Below are positions 44,501 through 50,778 of a DNA stretch of 50,778 bases, piece by piece; within the stretch, counting starts at the first letter, position 1; the number at the start of each line of letters is the position of its first letter. Source of the DNA: Hymenobacter crusticola (lineage in GTDB: Bacteria > Bacteroidota > Bacteroidia > Cytophagales > Hymenobacteraceae); the NCBI RefSeq assembly GCF_002154225.1, contig NZ_MTSE01000021.1, forward strand, positions 1 to 50,778, read 5' to 3'. The position numbers and the translations under genes are program-made. The notes beneath the pieces are model-generated. The model saw only the letters and a list, made by a program, of their open reading frames with translations. It did no database searches and was not told the origin of the DNA.

Positions 44501-44593
44501 GAGCACGCGGCCTGTTATCTGCCGGTTTTGGGCCTGCACGGCATAACTAAGAAGGACCGCAAAGAGCACAAAAAATAGTGTAAATCTTCGCAT
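41510..44593 (-). CDS. SusC/RagA TonB-dependent receptor (PUL 2)
   Basis: 1027 residues. Signal peptide to about residue 21 (AVQAQ), CarboxypepD_reg-like domain at about 24-100 (ITGRVLNAADSSPLPGVTVVV), TonB-box region LNDVVVVGYGTQRKRDVTGS, plug at about 115-230 (RVSGVQVTQTNSEPGGGTSIRIRG, DIESIEVLKDASATAIYGSRGANGVVIITTKKGK), then the barrel ending GGVRIGF. No STN domain, consistent with LacI rather than sigma/anti-sigma control. A LacI-type box lies about 90 bases before the ATG. First gene of the PUL 2 transcript. Confidence 0.95.
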   Translation of the reverse strand: MRRFTLFFVLFAVLLSYAVQAQNRQITGRVLNAADSSPLPGVTVVVKGTTSGSTTDSEGKFALTSPASDNPTLVLSYIGFETTEAKVGSDGNVTVRLKEQTTALNDVVVVGYGTQRKRDVTGSVASVTAEQVAEVPITRADQILQGRVSGVQVTQTNSEPGGGTSIRIRGTNSINSGNEPLFVVDGFPGAGDLNSINPSDIESIEVLKDASATAIYGSRGANGVVIITTKKGKAGRNAINFEAYTGVSNVRHKYDLMNAPQFANYLNDVQTLNNLENKTNTPLPYTQDQIAALGKGTDWQDAILQQGRQSNYQLGFNGGTEETRYNLSFNYFDQEGIVLNTGFQRGTVRLNLDKKVSNKINVSFSSQLARTFRKLTTVNTNGGSAGGVLLDALRFNPIQPVRDEFGNYTFQNQPLPAVEIAGNPVAYAESAKDTRTILRALVNVAGEYEITKGLKLRISGGADLFGNQRNQFIPSTVYVGQNTNGAATKASNNNYSWLNENTLTYDGKINANNALNVVAGLTFQQFVNENYSAQANNFFTNALGSDNIGIGANVLTPESGKNQNTLASYFGRVNYRLFERYLFTFTMRADGSSRFGPNNKWGYFPSGAFAYRLIDEKFMQSVPTISDLKLRASYGITGNQEIGSYRSLGRYGLNAYTSGATRLVGLTPSNIGNPDLSWESTSSADFGIDLALFKNRISITADYYFKKTKDLLLEVSIPQTSGFSSILQNAGSVQNKGFEFALTTVNFDGGKFSWNTNLNFSLNRNKVLSLNGEYQRFVGLSSTSIFPGATGATSVLRVGEPIGSFYGYQFLGIWQTPEEITASGITNLVRPGDPRYADLNGDKKIDANDRAIIGRAQPKFIYGVTNTFSFGPVGLSIFIQGVQGSDILNLNRYELESGFTTTNKLKTVVDRWTGPGTSNTIPKANSVVRRNTGITSDIVENGSFVRLKTATISYQIPVPKAMTKTVKTASIYVTGQNLITLTKYTGYDPEVNSFGESTAAGAGLSLNTDYNAFPNTRTFIGGVRIGF

Positions 44594-44682
44594 AGAATAC
44601 GGTTTAGGGTGGTTTTTGGAGTTCAGAGCGGTAAGTACAGCAAACTTGTATTGGCTTACGTATGATCATGATTATTTTTTTA

Positions 44683-44696
44683 CGAAAACGATTGCG
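44683..44696 (-). promoter_or_regulatory. Candidate LacI-family operator upstream of susC
   Basis: CGAAAACGATTGCG on the plus strand, CGCAATCGTTTTCG on the minus strand, about 90 bases before the susC start. It resembles LacI/CcpA-type sites and matches the esterase/GH88 box at 29016-29029 in 13 of 14 positions. A second GAAAACC follows, so the protein may bind more than one half-site. Confidence 0.55.
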
Positions 44697-44841
44697 AAAA
44701 CCATTTGCGGTTGCATTTATCTAGTATTCATCGTTTGGCTTTGCTACTAATTTCCTATGAGCTTCCGCTCGTCCGGCAGCACATCAGCAGGAACCTAGGT
44801 CATTCTACCGTCCCTCGGCTTATTATCCAGTAGGAAATTGC

Positions 44842-44973
44842 CTACAAGCTAGGTTTCTCTGGTACCAGCCACTTGTCGCGCACTTTCACGAAGTATAGAT
44901 ATAGGGCTACACCATTCACGAATTCAAGCAGCAAGGGTAAGTTTCGGCTACTCAACCCGAGAACTACATGCAC
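44842..44973 (-). CDS. Possible small protein, unrecognised
   Basis: A GTG-started frame of 43 residues bounded upstream by an in-frame stop. It contains a hydrophobic helix-like stretch (LLLEFVNGVALYLYFVKV) followed by a charged end (RDKWLVPEKPSL), the pattern of a small single-pass membrane protein. A TTG start would give 37 residues. I do not recognise a family and chance cannot be excluded. Confidence 0.2.
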   Translation of the reverse strand: MHVVLGLSSRNLPLLLEFVNGVALYLYFVKVRDKWLVPEKPSL

Positions 44974-45003
44974 AGCAGCGTAGCGTAGAGCTGGTTAAAA
45001 TTT

Positions 45004-45080
45004 ATCGCTGGGTCGTGCTGAGGTTACCAGCACTTCCTGTCGCTTCGCTCTCACTTCAGCATGAACAGCACGGTAGCGAT
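45004..45080. terminator. Imperfect inverted repeat after the LytTR regulator gene
   Basis: ATCGCT (45004-45009) and CGTGCTG (45014-45020) pair with CAGCACG (45066-45072) and AGCGAT (45075-45080), with an internal loop. It is positioned to end the kinase/regulator message that stops at 45110. Confidence 0.4.
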
Positions 45081-45109
45081 GCTAGCAGACTTGGTTGCCC
45101 GTAATCTTA

Positions 45110-45931
45110 CTAAGCGAACCGTTTTAAGAACTGCTGAATAACGGCGCTATAGCTGCGCGACGACGTTACGTGCGCCCCATTCTCCATCCGAAAAACGTAC
45201 TCGCCGTGCGCCCAGTGCTTGAACTCGCGGATGTGGTTCACGTTGATGATGCAGGAGCGGTGAATGCGCAGAAACGTGGCTGGGTCGAGGCGACTTTCCA
45301 GCTGGCTCAGCGGCGTGCGCAGCATGTGCGGCTGCCCTAGGGTGTGCAGCGTGATGGCGTTGCCCGTGGCCTCCAAGTACAGCACCTCGGCAGCGGGCAC
45401 AAAGAAGTTGCGCTCGGCCGTCCGAATCAGAAACCGATCCTGGTACTCGGTAGGTGCTGGAGAGGTGGCTGTTGATGTGCTCGAAGCCACCGGAGCCGCC
45501 GCGGGCCACGCCCCCAGTAACGAAGCTAGGTGGGCACTTACAGCATGGCTTTGCTGCTGGGCCAGGCGCTGCTGCACACGAGCAAGGCAATCGGCAAACC
45601 GGTCGGGGTCGATGGGCTTGAGCAAGTAGTCGACGGCGTGCAGGGCAAACGCCTGCACGGCATACTGGTCGTAGGCAGTGGTGAAAACAATCAGCGGGAG
45701 CCGTTGGCCCGCTTCGCTTGCTTGGCGTAGCACCTGCACGCCGTCGAGGTCAGGCATCTGCACATCCAGGAAAGCTAGGTCGTAGGTATGGGTTTGCAGC
45801 GCCGCCAAGGCTTCGCGGCCATTGGTGCATTCGCCGGTCACTTCCACCATCGGGAAATCCGTCAGCAATTCCCGCAACAGGCGGCGGGCCAAGGGTTCAT
45901 CATCGACCAGTAAGGCGCGGATTGGGTCCAT
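45110..45931 (-). CDS. LytTR-family response regulator
   Basis: 273 residues. Receiver domain at about 1-120 with VDDEPLARRLL, phospho-acceptor Asp in LAFLDVQMPDLDG (near residue 56), and the Thr/Lys positions in FTTAYDQYAVQAFALHAVDYLLKP. A linker rich in Ala, Ser and Thr (about 135-165) leads to the LytTR DNA-binding domain (FLIRTAERNFFVPAAEVLYLEATGN, FLRIHRSCIINVNHIREF, SRSYSAVIQQFLKRF). It is the partner of the kinase gene 11 bases upstream. Targets unknown. Confidence 0.94.
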   Translation of the reverse strand: MDPIRALLVDDEPLARRLLRELLTDFPMVEVTGECTNGREALAALQTHTYDLAFLDVQMPDLDGVQVLRQASEAGQRLPLIVFTTAYDQYAVQAFALHAVDYLLKPIDPDRFADCLARVQQRLAQQQSHAVSAHLASLLGAWPAAAPVASSTSTATSPAPTEYQDRFLIRTAERNFFVPAAEVLYLEATGNAITLHTLGQPHMLRTPLSQLESRLDPATFLRIHRSCIINVNHIREFKHWAHGEYVFRMENGAHVTSSRSYSAVIQQFLKRFA

Positions 45932-45942
45932 TCGCGGCAGCG

Positions 45943-47040
45943 TTAGGCAGCTAAGCTAGGTTGGCGGAAAGGCAGGGAGATTTGCAAGCAGAATCCTGCG
46001 TTGGGCGCCGTTTCTATGTCGAAGGTATAGTGGCTGCCGTAGAGGGCGGCTAGGCGACTTTGCAAGTTGCGCAGCCCAATGCCCCACGCCAGTGAGCCAT
46101 CGGCGCCGCGGCCGTCGTCTTTCACTTCCAGCACTAGGCGGTCAGCTTGGCGCCGGGCCGTGAGGGCCAGTTGGCCGGTACCCGCGCGGGGCGCAATGCC
46201 GTGGCGCACCGCGTTTTCTACCACGGGTTGCAGCAGCAGCGTGGGCAGCAAGGCCCCCAAAGTTTCGGGGGCAAGGTCGTAGTGCACGGCTAGGCGGTCG
46301 GGGAAGCGGATTTGCTCGATTTCCAGGTACAAGCGGGTGAGCTGCATTTCCTTTTCCAGGGTTACCTCCTGCTCCTCCGTACCTTCCAATACCAACCGCA
46401 AAAACTGGCTGAGCTTGGCCAGCATCCGGCGAGCCGTTTTCACGTCCTCGGTCATCAGTGCCGAAATGGCGTTCATGGAGTTGAACAGAAAGTGCGGCTG
46501 CAACTGCATCTTCAGGGCTTGCAGCTGGGCCTGCACAAGTTGGGTTTCTAGGTGAGCGGCGCGCAGCTGTCCTTCGCGGTAGCGCTCCTGGTACTGCACG
46601 GCGTACGCAATGCACAGCAGCATCCAGTAAATAGGCACCCACACGTTGGCATTTACCACCACCGCCGAGAGCCGAAAGCCACTTCCAGGCTCTACCACTA
46701 GGTGCATCATGCCTGCATAAACTAAGCGGTAAATGAGCGTGAGGCAGTAGCTAGCTACCGCATGCACCACCAGATAAGGCAAGCGGAAGCGACTCTCGGT
46801 CAGGTCGAAACGTTTGGCGAGCCAGAACACTACGGGTGTGAGCAGCCCCCAGATTAGGCCGTGCAACAGCCGGCCGCCCAAGGCATCGCGCCAATCGGTG
46901 GGTGTGCCGGTGGAGAGGTTCTGCATGAAAACCAGCAGCACCATAAAAACACTGAACAGCAGCCACGCCACAGCAATGGTGCGGCCGCTGAGCAGCGGTT
47001 GGGCGCTAGTGGTGCTGGCGTCTTTTGAGTTTCTCCCCAT
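45943..47040 (-). CDS. LytS/YehU-type sensor histidine kinase
   Basis: 365 residues. Four transmembrane helices at about 25-150 with no sizeable extracytoplasmic domain, then a coiled linker (RYREGQLRAAHLETQLVQAQLQALKMQ) and the His_kinase domain with the phospho-accepting His in LQPHFLFNSMNAISALM. The ATPase part is recognised by LQPVVENAVRHGI (N box), VKDDGRGAD and GIGLRNLQSRLAALYG. It signals to the LytTR regulator encoded directly after it. The stimulus is not evident, and no link to the PULs beyond proximity is seen. Confidence 0.93.
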   Translation of the reverse strand: MGRNSKDASTTSAQPLLSGRTIAVAWLLFSVFMVLLVFMQNLSTGTPTDWRDALGGRLLHGLIWGLLTPVVFWLAKRFDLTESRFRLPYLVVHAVASYCLTLIYRLVYAGMMHLVVEPGSGFRLSAVVVNANVWVPIYWMLLCIAYAVQYQERYREGQLRAAHLETQLVQAQLQALKMQLQPHFLFNSMNAISALMTEDVKTARRMLAKLSQFLRLVLEGTEEQEVTLEKEMQLTRLYLEIEQIRFPDRLAVHYDLAPETLGALLPTLLLQPVVENAVRHGIAPRAGTGQLALTARRQADRLVLEVKDDGRGADGSLAWGIGLRNLQSRLAALYGSHYTFDIETAPNAGFCLQISLPFRQPSLAA

Positions 47041-47358
47041 TCCGCTAAAGTAACAAAGCTAGGTGGGCACCCAATAAACCTAGGTGTGAGCTGCCTTTAT
47101 TACGTGGTGAAGTGGCCTTTCGGCCGTCGGCCGACCCAATGCCCTAAGCAGCCGGCTGGTTGTCGCCTACGGATGCTTGCCAGCTGGCAGCAGAAGCTAG
47201 GTGCCCACTGGCCGGGCTGCAGCCTGGGCCAGCGCTACCAGTAAGGAACCTGCGGCGGCGGACCGGCAGCCGCGCTTGAGGAGGTAGCCGGTGTGGGGCA
47301 CATTTGCTAATATTGCCGGCCTCAGTGCGCGTTTCATTCGAGCCCAACCCCACAAACC
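47041..47358. other. Divergent gap between kinase gene and rpiA
   Basis: 318 bases, GC-rich, no credible gene; the open frames here are artefacts of high GC. A possible rpiA promoter is TTG (47276-47278), 20 bases, CACATTTG (47299-47306), a one-base departure from TAnnTTTG. Confidence 0.4.
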
Positions 47359-48102
47359 ATGACCCCAGACCAAAGCCAGCAAGCACTAGAAAAGCGTACC
47401 GCCGCCGCCGCCGCCCTCCGATGGGTGCGCGACGGGATGCTCCTGAGCCTAGGTACGGGTAGCACCTCGGCAGCCTTCATTACCTTGCTCGGCGAGGCTG
47501 TGCAGGCCGGGCAGCTGCGCGTGCAAGGCACAGCTACGTCGCTGGCGAGCGAGAACCTAGCTCGCCAAGTAGGTATTCCACTGGTAGAGCCCCGCCGCGG
47601 GCTGCGCTTCGACCTCGCCGTGGACGGGGCTGATGAGCTGGATGCCCAGCTGCGCCTCATCAAAGGAGGTGGCGGCGCCTTGTTGCGCGAAAAGCTGTTG
47701 GAAACGGCTTCGGAATACTTCTTGGTTATTGCCGATTCTACGAAGCTGGTGCCGCAGCTAGGTCGCTTCCCGCTGCCGCTGGAAGTAGTGCCGTTTGCCT
47801 TGCCTTGGGTGCTGGATGCCGTGGAAAAGCTAGGAGGCGCCCCCGAAGTACGCACCGTTAAAGCCGACCCAAACCAGCTTTATCGCTCCGACCAAAACAA
47901 CTTGCTGGTCGATTGCTACTTCAATGCCATCCCCGATCCTGAGCGCCTCATGCATCAGCTCCAGAACATTCCCGGTATTGTGGAGCAAGGCTTGTTTATT
48001 GGTCTGGCGAAGGCAGCATTGATTGCGAACGGGGCCGATGTGCAGGTGATACGCCCCGGCATGGCGCCCGCCCCGGCCAGCGACTTTGCCAGCTTGCCCT
48101 AA
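47359..48102 (+). CDS. rpiA: Ribose-5-phosphate isomerase A
   Basis: 247 residues, the usual RpiA length is about 220-240. Interconverts ribose 5-phosphate and ribulose 5-phosphate in the pentose phosphate pathway. Signatures are LSLGTGSTSAAF (phosphate-binding loop), DLAVDGADELD (catalytic Asp), LIKGGGGALLREKLLETAS (catalytic Glu and Lys region), VIADSTKLV and DCYFNAIPDPERL. Cytoplasmic housekeeping enzyme transcribed alone, with a strong terminator behind it. Confidence 0.96.
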   Translation: MTPDQSQQALEKRTAAAAALRWVRDGMLLSLGTGSTSAAFITLLGEAVQAGQLRVQGTATSLASENLARQVGIPLVEPRRGLRFDLAVDGADELDAQLRLIKGGGGALLREKLLETASEYFLVIADSTKLVPQLGRFPLPLEVVPFALPWVLDAVEKLGGAPEVRTVKADPNQLYRSDQNNLLVDCYFNAIPDPERLMHQLQNIPGIVEQGLFIGLAKAALIANGADVQVIRPGMAPAPASDFASLP

Positions 48103-48143
48103 GCGAGGTTTGCTAATCTGCGGCCTAGCCCTGTCTCCGGCTA

Positions 48144-48206
48144 ACACCTGCGCCCAACCGATTGAGGCTTAACGCTTGTCAGTCGGTTGGGCGCAGGTGT
48201 TTTTAG
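48144..48206 (+). terminator. Rho-independent terminator after rpiA
   Basis: Perfect 18-base stem, ACACCTGCGCCCAACCGA (48144-48161) with its complement at 48183-48200, a 21-base loop, then TTTTAGC. Flanking CTCCGG/CCGGAG may extend the structure. Confidence 0.85.
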
Positions 48207-48286
48207 CATTAGCATAACCGGAGATCTAGCTAGGACAGCTAGCTTTAGCGAAACCACGTTGCACCCTCCCACTGACAAGTAAGAAG

Positions 48287-49468
48287 ATGACTAGGACAAA
48301 AACCGCTTTTCTGCCTTGGCGGCTGGCCGCAGTTGGGGTGTTGTTTGTTACCGGGGGTGCCGCCCATGCGCAAACCAAAATGCCCATCAGCCGGCCCACA
48401 TATTATCCGCGGGTGGTGCGCCTGACGCAGGGCCAGACGCCCGGTCGGCTCCTTGCCAGCTTCGATGTGGGCAAGGTGGGCGTTATCTACGAAAGCCCTG
48501 ACAACGGCCGCACCTGGCAACACCTCGCCGACGTGACGGAAAATACCCCGCCGCGCACCTGTTGCAGCAGCCTCTGGGAGGTGCCGCAGACGCTCGGTGC
48601 TACGGCGGCCGGCACCCTGTTCTGGGCTACCTCAGTGGGCACCGACCAAGGCGGCCGCGGGCCGTGCTCCATCCGCGTGTACCGTAGCACCGACGGCGGG
48701 CACCGCTGGGAGTTTTTCTCGACGCCCGTTAGCGGCTTTATTGGCCTCTGGGAGCCGGAGTTTACTATCGATGCTCGCGGGCGGCTGGTGGTGTACTATT
48801 CCAGCGAGGAGCGCAAAGCCAGTGGCTACAATCAACTGCTAGCGCACAAAGTCTCCGACGACGGCGGGCGCACCTGGGGCGAAGAAGTACTCGACGTGGG
48901 CATGCCGGATGGAGCCAAGCGCCCAGGCATGCCCATCGTTCGGCGCTTGCCAACTGGCTCGTACGTAATGACCTACGAAATCTGCGGTATGGGCTGCGAT
49001 GCCTACCTCCGCCGCTCCGCCGACGGCGTAACCTGGGGTACACCCACCGACCCCGGCACGCGCATCGAATCCACGGCCAGCCATCACTTTGCCCATGCGC
49101 CTACCGTGGCCTGGGCTCCGGTGCCCGGCCATCCGCAGGGGCGTCTGCTGGTAGTGGGGCAGATGCTGCTGAATAATAGCGACAACGCCGTAGCAGCCGG
49201 CAATGGGCAAGTGTACATGCTGAATGAGCAAAACGGGGAAGGCCTCTGGCAGGAGGTGCCGGCTCCTGTGCCCGTACCCGATGCCAAAGACAACCCCTGC
49301 CCCAACTACAGCTCGCAGCTGCTCCCCGCCGTCGATGGGCTCACGGTGCTGGAAGTGGCACTCAAGCTTGACAACAACACTTGTCAGGCCTTTTTTCATA
49401 CCGCCCCGCTGCCCGCGCCAACTCCAACACCCAGCAAAAGCAAGACTAACATCAAGCCGAAGCGGTAA
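48287..49468 (+). CDS. Sialidase-fold (BNR/Asp-box) exported glycosidase-like protein
   Basis: 393 residues with a signal peptide to about residue 29 (GAAHAQ). Three Asp-boxes are visible: SPDNGRTW (near 68), STDGGHRW (near 138) and SDDGGRTW (near 198), which mark a six-bladed sialidase-type propeller. Conserved segments include GLWEPEFTID, RRLPTGSYVMTYEICG and FAHAPTVAWAP. The fold occurs in sialidases and in GH93 exo-arabinanases; next to a pectinesterase an arabinan or pectin side-chain role is plausible, but I cannot decide. The C-terminus is a basic low-complexity tail (PAPTPTPSKSKTNIKPKR). Confidence 0.75.
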   Translation: MTRTKTAFLPWRLAAVGVLFVTGGAAHAQTKMPISRPTYYPRVVRLTQGQTPGRLLASFDVGKVGVIYESPDNGRTWQHLADVTENTPPRTCCSSLWEVPQTLGATAAGTLFWATSVGTDQGGRGPCSIRVYRSTDGGHRWEFFSTPVSGFIGLWEPEFTIDARGRLVVYYSSEERKASGYNQLLAHKVSDDGGRTWGEEVLDVGMPDGAKRPGMPIVRRLPTGSYVMTYEICGMGCDAYLRRSADGVTWGTPTDPGTRIESTASHHFAHAPTVAWAPVPGHPQGRLLVVGQMLLNNSDNAVAAGNGQVYMLNEQNGEGLWQEVPAPVPVPDAKDNPCPNYSSQLLPAVDGLTVLEVALKLDNNTCQAFFHTAPLPAPTPTPSKSKTNIKPKR

Positions 49469-49640
49469 GCCTAGGACCCGAAAAGGTGCGCTTTGTTGGC
49501 CAGATAGGTAGCCCTGTCCATCTTTCACAAACGAGAAGCCGTTTGCTACCCGCGGCCAGGATATGCAGCCTAGCCTTCTTTAAATAAAGGCGGCCCGCTT
49601 ATCTTCCCGCCGTGAAACCGTCTCTTCGTTTACTCCGCTA

Positions 49641-50648
49641 ATGCTCATTCGTCATTCGTTGCTCGTTGGCAGCTTGCTGCTGGTCGCGTCCTCGCTGCAT
49701 GCCCAGGTAACCCCGCCCGCCGCCAAGGACCCCGCGGCCAAAGAAACCTTCCTGATTCCGATCCGGCTGACTGTGGCCCCCGATGGCTCGGGCGACTACC
49801 GTACCATTCAGGAAGCGGTGATGGCCGTGCGCGACTTCATGCAGGTAGAAGCCACCATCTTCATCAAAAACGGCACCTACCACGAAAAGCTCCTCATTCC
49901 GTCGCAGAAGACGCACATTACCCTGCTGGGCGAAAGCAAAGTAGGCGTCGTTATCTCCTTTGGCGATTATTCCGGCGATGCGGAAAAGCACAGTACCTAC
50001 ACCTCGTCGACGGTGCGCGTGCAGGGCAATGATTTTACGGCCGAAAATATCACCTTCGAAAACTCCGCTGGGCGAGTGGGCCAGGCCGTGGCCCTGCACG
50101 TGGAAGGCGACCGGGCCACCTTCCGCAACTGCCGCATGCTCGGCAACCAAGACACCTTATTTTTGGCCATTGAAAATAGCCGGCAGTATTACCAAGACTG
50201 CTACATTGAGGGCACCACCGACTTCATTTTTGGCGCCAGCACGGCCGTGTTCGACCATTGCACCATTCACAGCAAAACCAACTCCTACATCACGGCTGCG
50301 TCTACCACGCCGCGCCAGCCGTTTGGGTTGGTGTTCCTGAACTGCCAGCTCACGGCCGCGCCCGAAGCCACGAAGGTGTACCTAGGTCGGCCCTGGCGAC
50401 CGAATGCCCACACGGTATTTCTTTACACCGCTATGGGCGCGCACATCACGCCGGCGGGTTGGGAAAACTGGGGCAAGGTGAGCAACGAAGCCACCGCGTA
50501 TTACGCCGAGTTTGCCAGCACCGGGCCCGGCGCCGCTACCCAGGGCCGCGTGCAATGGTCGCGTCAGCTCACGGCCAAAGAAGCCAAGCAGTACACGATC
50601 AAGAACATTTTCGCAGGACCCGTAAGCTGGGAACCTGTGCGCAAGTAG
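49641..50648 (+). CDS. Pectinesterase (CE8)
   Basis: 335 residues with a signal peptide to about residue 20 (SLHAQ). Right-handed beta-helix with the CE8 signatures GDYRTIQEAV, IKNGTYHEKLLIP, FTAENITFENSAG, GNQDTLF (first catalytic Asp), GTTDFIFGASTAVFD (second catalytic Asp) and VYLGRPWRPNAHTVF (substrate-binding Arg and Trp). It removes methyl esters from homogalacturonan, releasing methanol and exposing polygalacturonate. With the preceding sialidase-fold gene it may begin a pectin locus that continues past the window. A very long perfect hairpin follows. Confidence 0.94.
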   Translation: MLIRHSLLVGSLLLVASSLHAQVTPPAAKDPAAKETFLIPIRLTVAPDGSGDYRTIQEAVMAVRDFMQVEATIFIKNGTYHEKLLIPSQKTHITLLGESKVGVVISFGDYSGDAEKHSTYTSSTVRVQGNDFTAENITFENSAGRVGQAVALHVEGDRATFRNCRMLGNQDTLFLAIENSRQYYQDCYIEGTTDFIFGASTAVFDHCTIHSKTNSYITAASTTPRQPFGLVFLNCQLTAAPEATKVYLGRPWRPNAHTVFLYTAMGAHITPAGWENWGKVSNEATAYYAEFASTGPGAATQGRVQWSRQLTAKEAKQYTIKNIFAGPVSWEPVRK

Positions 50649-50652
50649 CCCG

Positions 50653-50747
50653 CCGCCCGCTTTCGTCCGTTGCGCATTGCACTAGCCGGAGCCGCTCTAG
50701 TCTTGCTGCTTTGATTAGTGCAATGCGCAACGGACGAAAGCGGGCGG
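50653..50747. repeat. Perfect 32-bp inverted repeat after pectinesterase
   Basis: Left arm 50653-50684, starting CCGCCCGCTTTCGTCC and ending GCATTGCACTA; right arm 50716-50747 is its exact reverse complement; the loop is 31 bases. It starts 5 bases after the stop codon. It can act as a terminator, but the length and perfection suggest a mobile palindromic repeat or a structured RNA. Confidence 0.8.
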
Positions 50748-50778
50748 TATGCTACGCCAGGAAACACACGCACCTCAC

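Larger units (their letters stand above)
44594..45109. other. Gap upstream of PUL 2 susC
   Basis: 516 bases. Holds the LacI-type box (44683-44696), a possible 43-residue minus-strand frame (44842-44973), and an imperfect inverted repeat (45004-45080) just after the response-regulator gene. Nothing else recognised. Confidence 0.5.

Noticed and set aside
47144..47386. 80-residue minus-strand frame upstream of rpiA
   Set aside because: Overlaps the rpiA start, lacks any motif, and its composition is typical of GC-rich non-coding sequence.

Overview
The window looks like chromosome from an aerobic, T9SS-bearing Bacteroidota of the order Cytophagales, most likely Hymenobacter or a close relative. 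The evidence is two SusC/SusD pairs, a type A and a type B T9SS sorting domain, a FecR/ECF-sigma pair, LytTR signalling, promoters of the TTG-N20-TAnnTTTG type, little Shine-Dalgarno sequence, moderately high GC, and an unusual abundance of CTAG. The genus is inference; no rRNA or tRNA gene was seen.

Layout. 283-4690 (minus): a three-gene, overlapping operon of a PhoX-like secreted phosphatase, a leucine-rich-repeat protein and a di-heme peroxidase with an imelysin-like N-terminus. 5377-9540 (plus): an outer-membrane beta-barrel protein, a barrel-less stub of the same family sharing its upstream sequence blocks, and a DUF2459 membrane protein. 9892-15188 (plus): a STAS protein, hisS, a histidine-ammonia-lyase-fold protein that has lost its catalytic residues, and a T9SS type B cargo protein. 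15415-25265 (plus): first polysaccharide utilization locus (PUL): ECF sigma, FecR anti-sigma, SusC with an STN domain, SusD and two tandem GH30 enzymes; a beta-1,6-glucan target is the best guess.

25371-30377: carboxylesterase, SMP-30 lactonase, SGNH-type acetylesterase (minus) and GH88. 30598-44593 (minus): second PUL, transcribed susC, susD, alginate-lyase-fold polysaccharide lyase, mannonate dehydratase, two GH2 enzymes, LacI regulator. The lyase, GH88 and UxuA fit a glucuronate-containing polysaccharide: lyase cuts leave unsaturated uronates, GH88 removes them, and UxuA feeds the glucuronate route to KDG. A near-identical 14-bp LacI-type box lies before susC and in the esterase/GH88 divergent promoter, tying the two blocks into one regulon. 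45110-47040 (minus): LytS-like kinase and LytTR regulator. 47359-50648 (plus): rpiA, a sialidase-fold protein and a CE8 pectinesterase.

Most gaps in the second PUL and its flanks hold long palindromic repeats of at least two families. The items most worth follow-up are the catalytically dead lyase beside hisS, the PhoX/LRR/imelysin-peroxidase operon, the modular palindromes, the LacI boxes, and the shared upstream blocks of the barrel protein and its stub.
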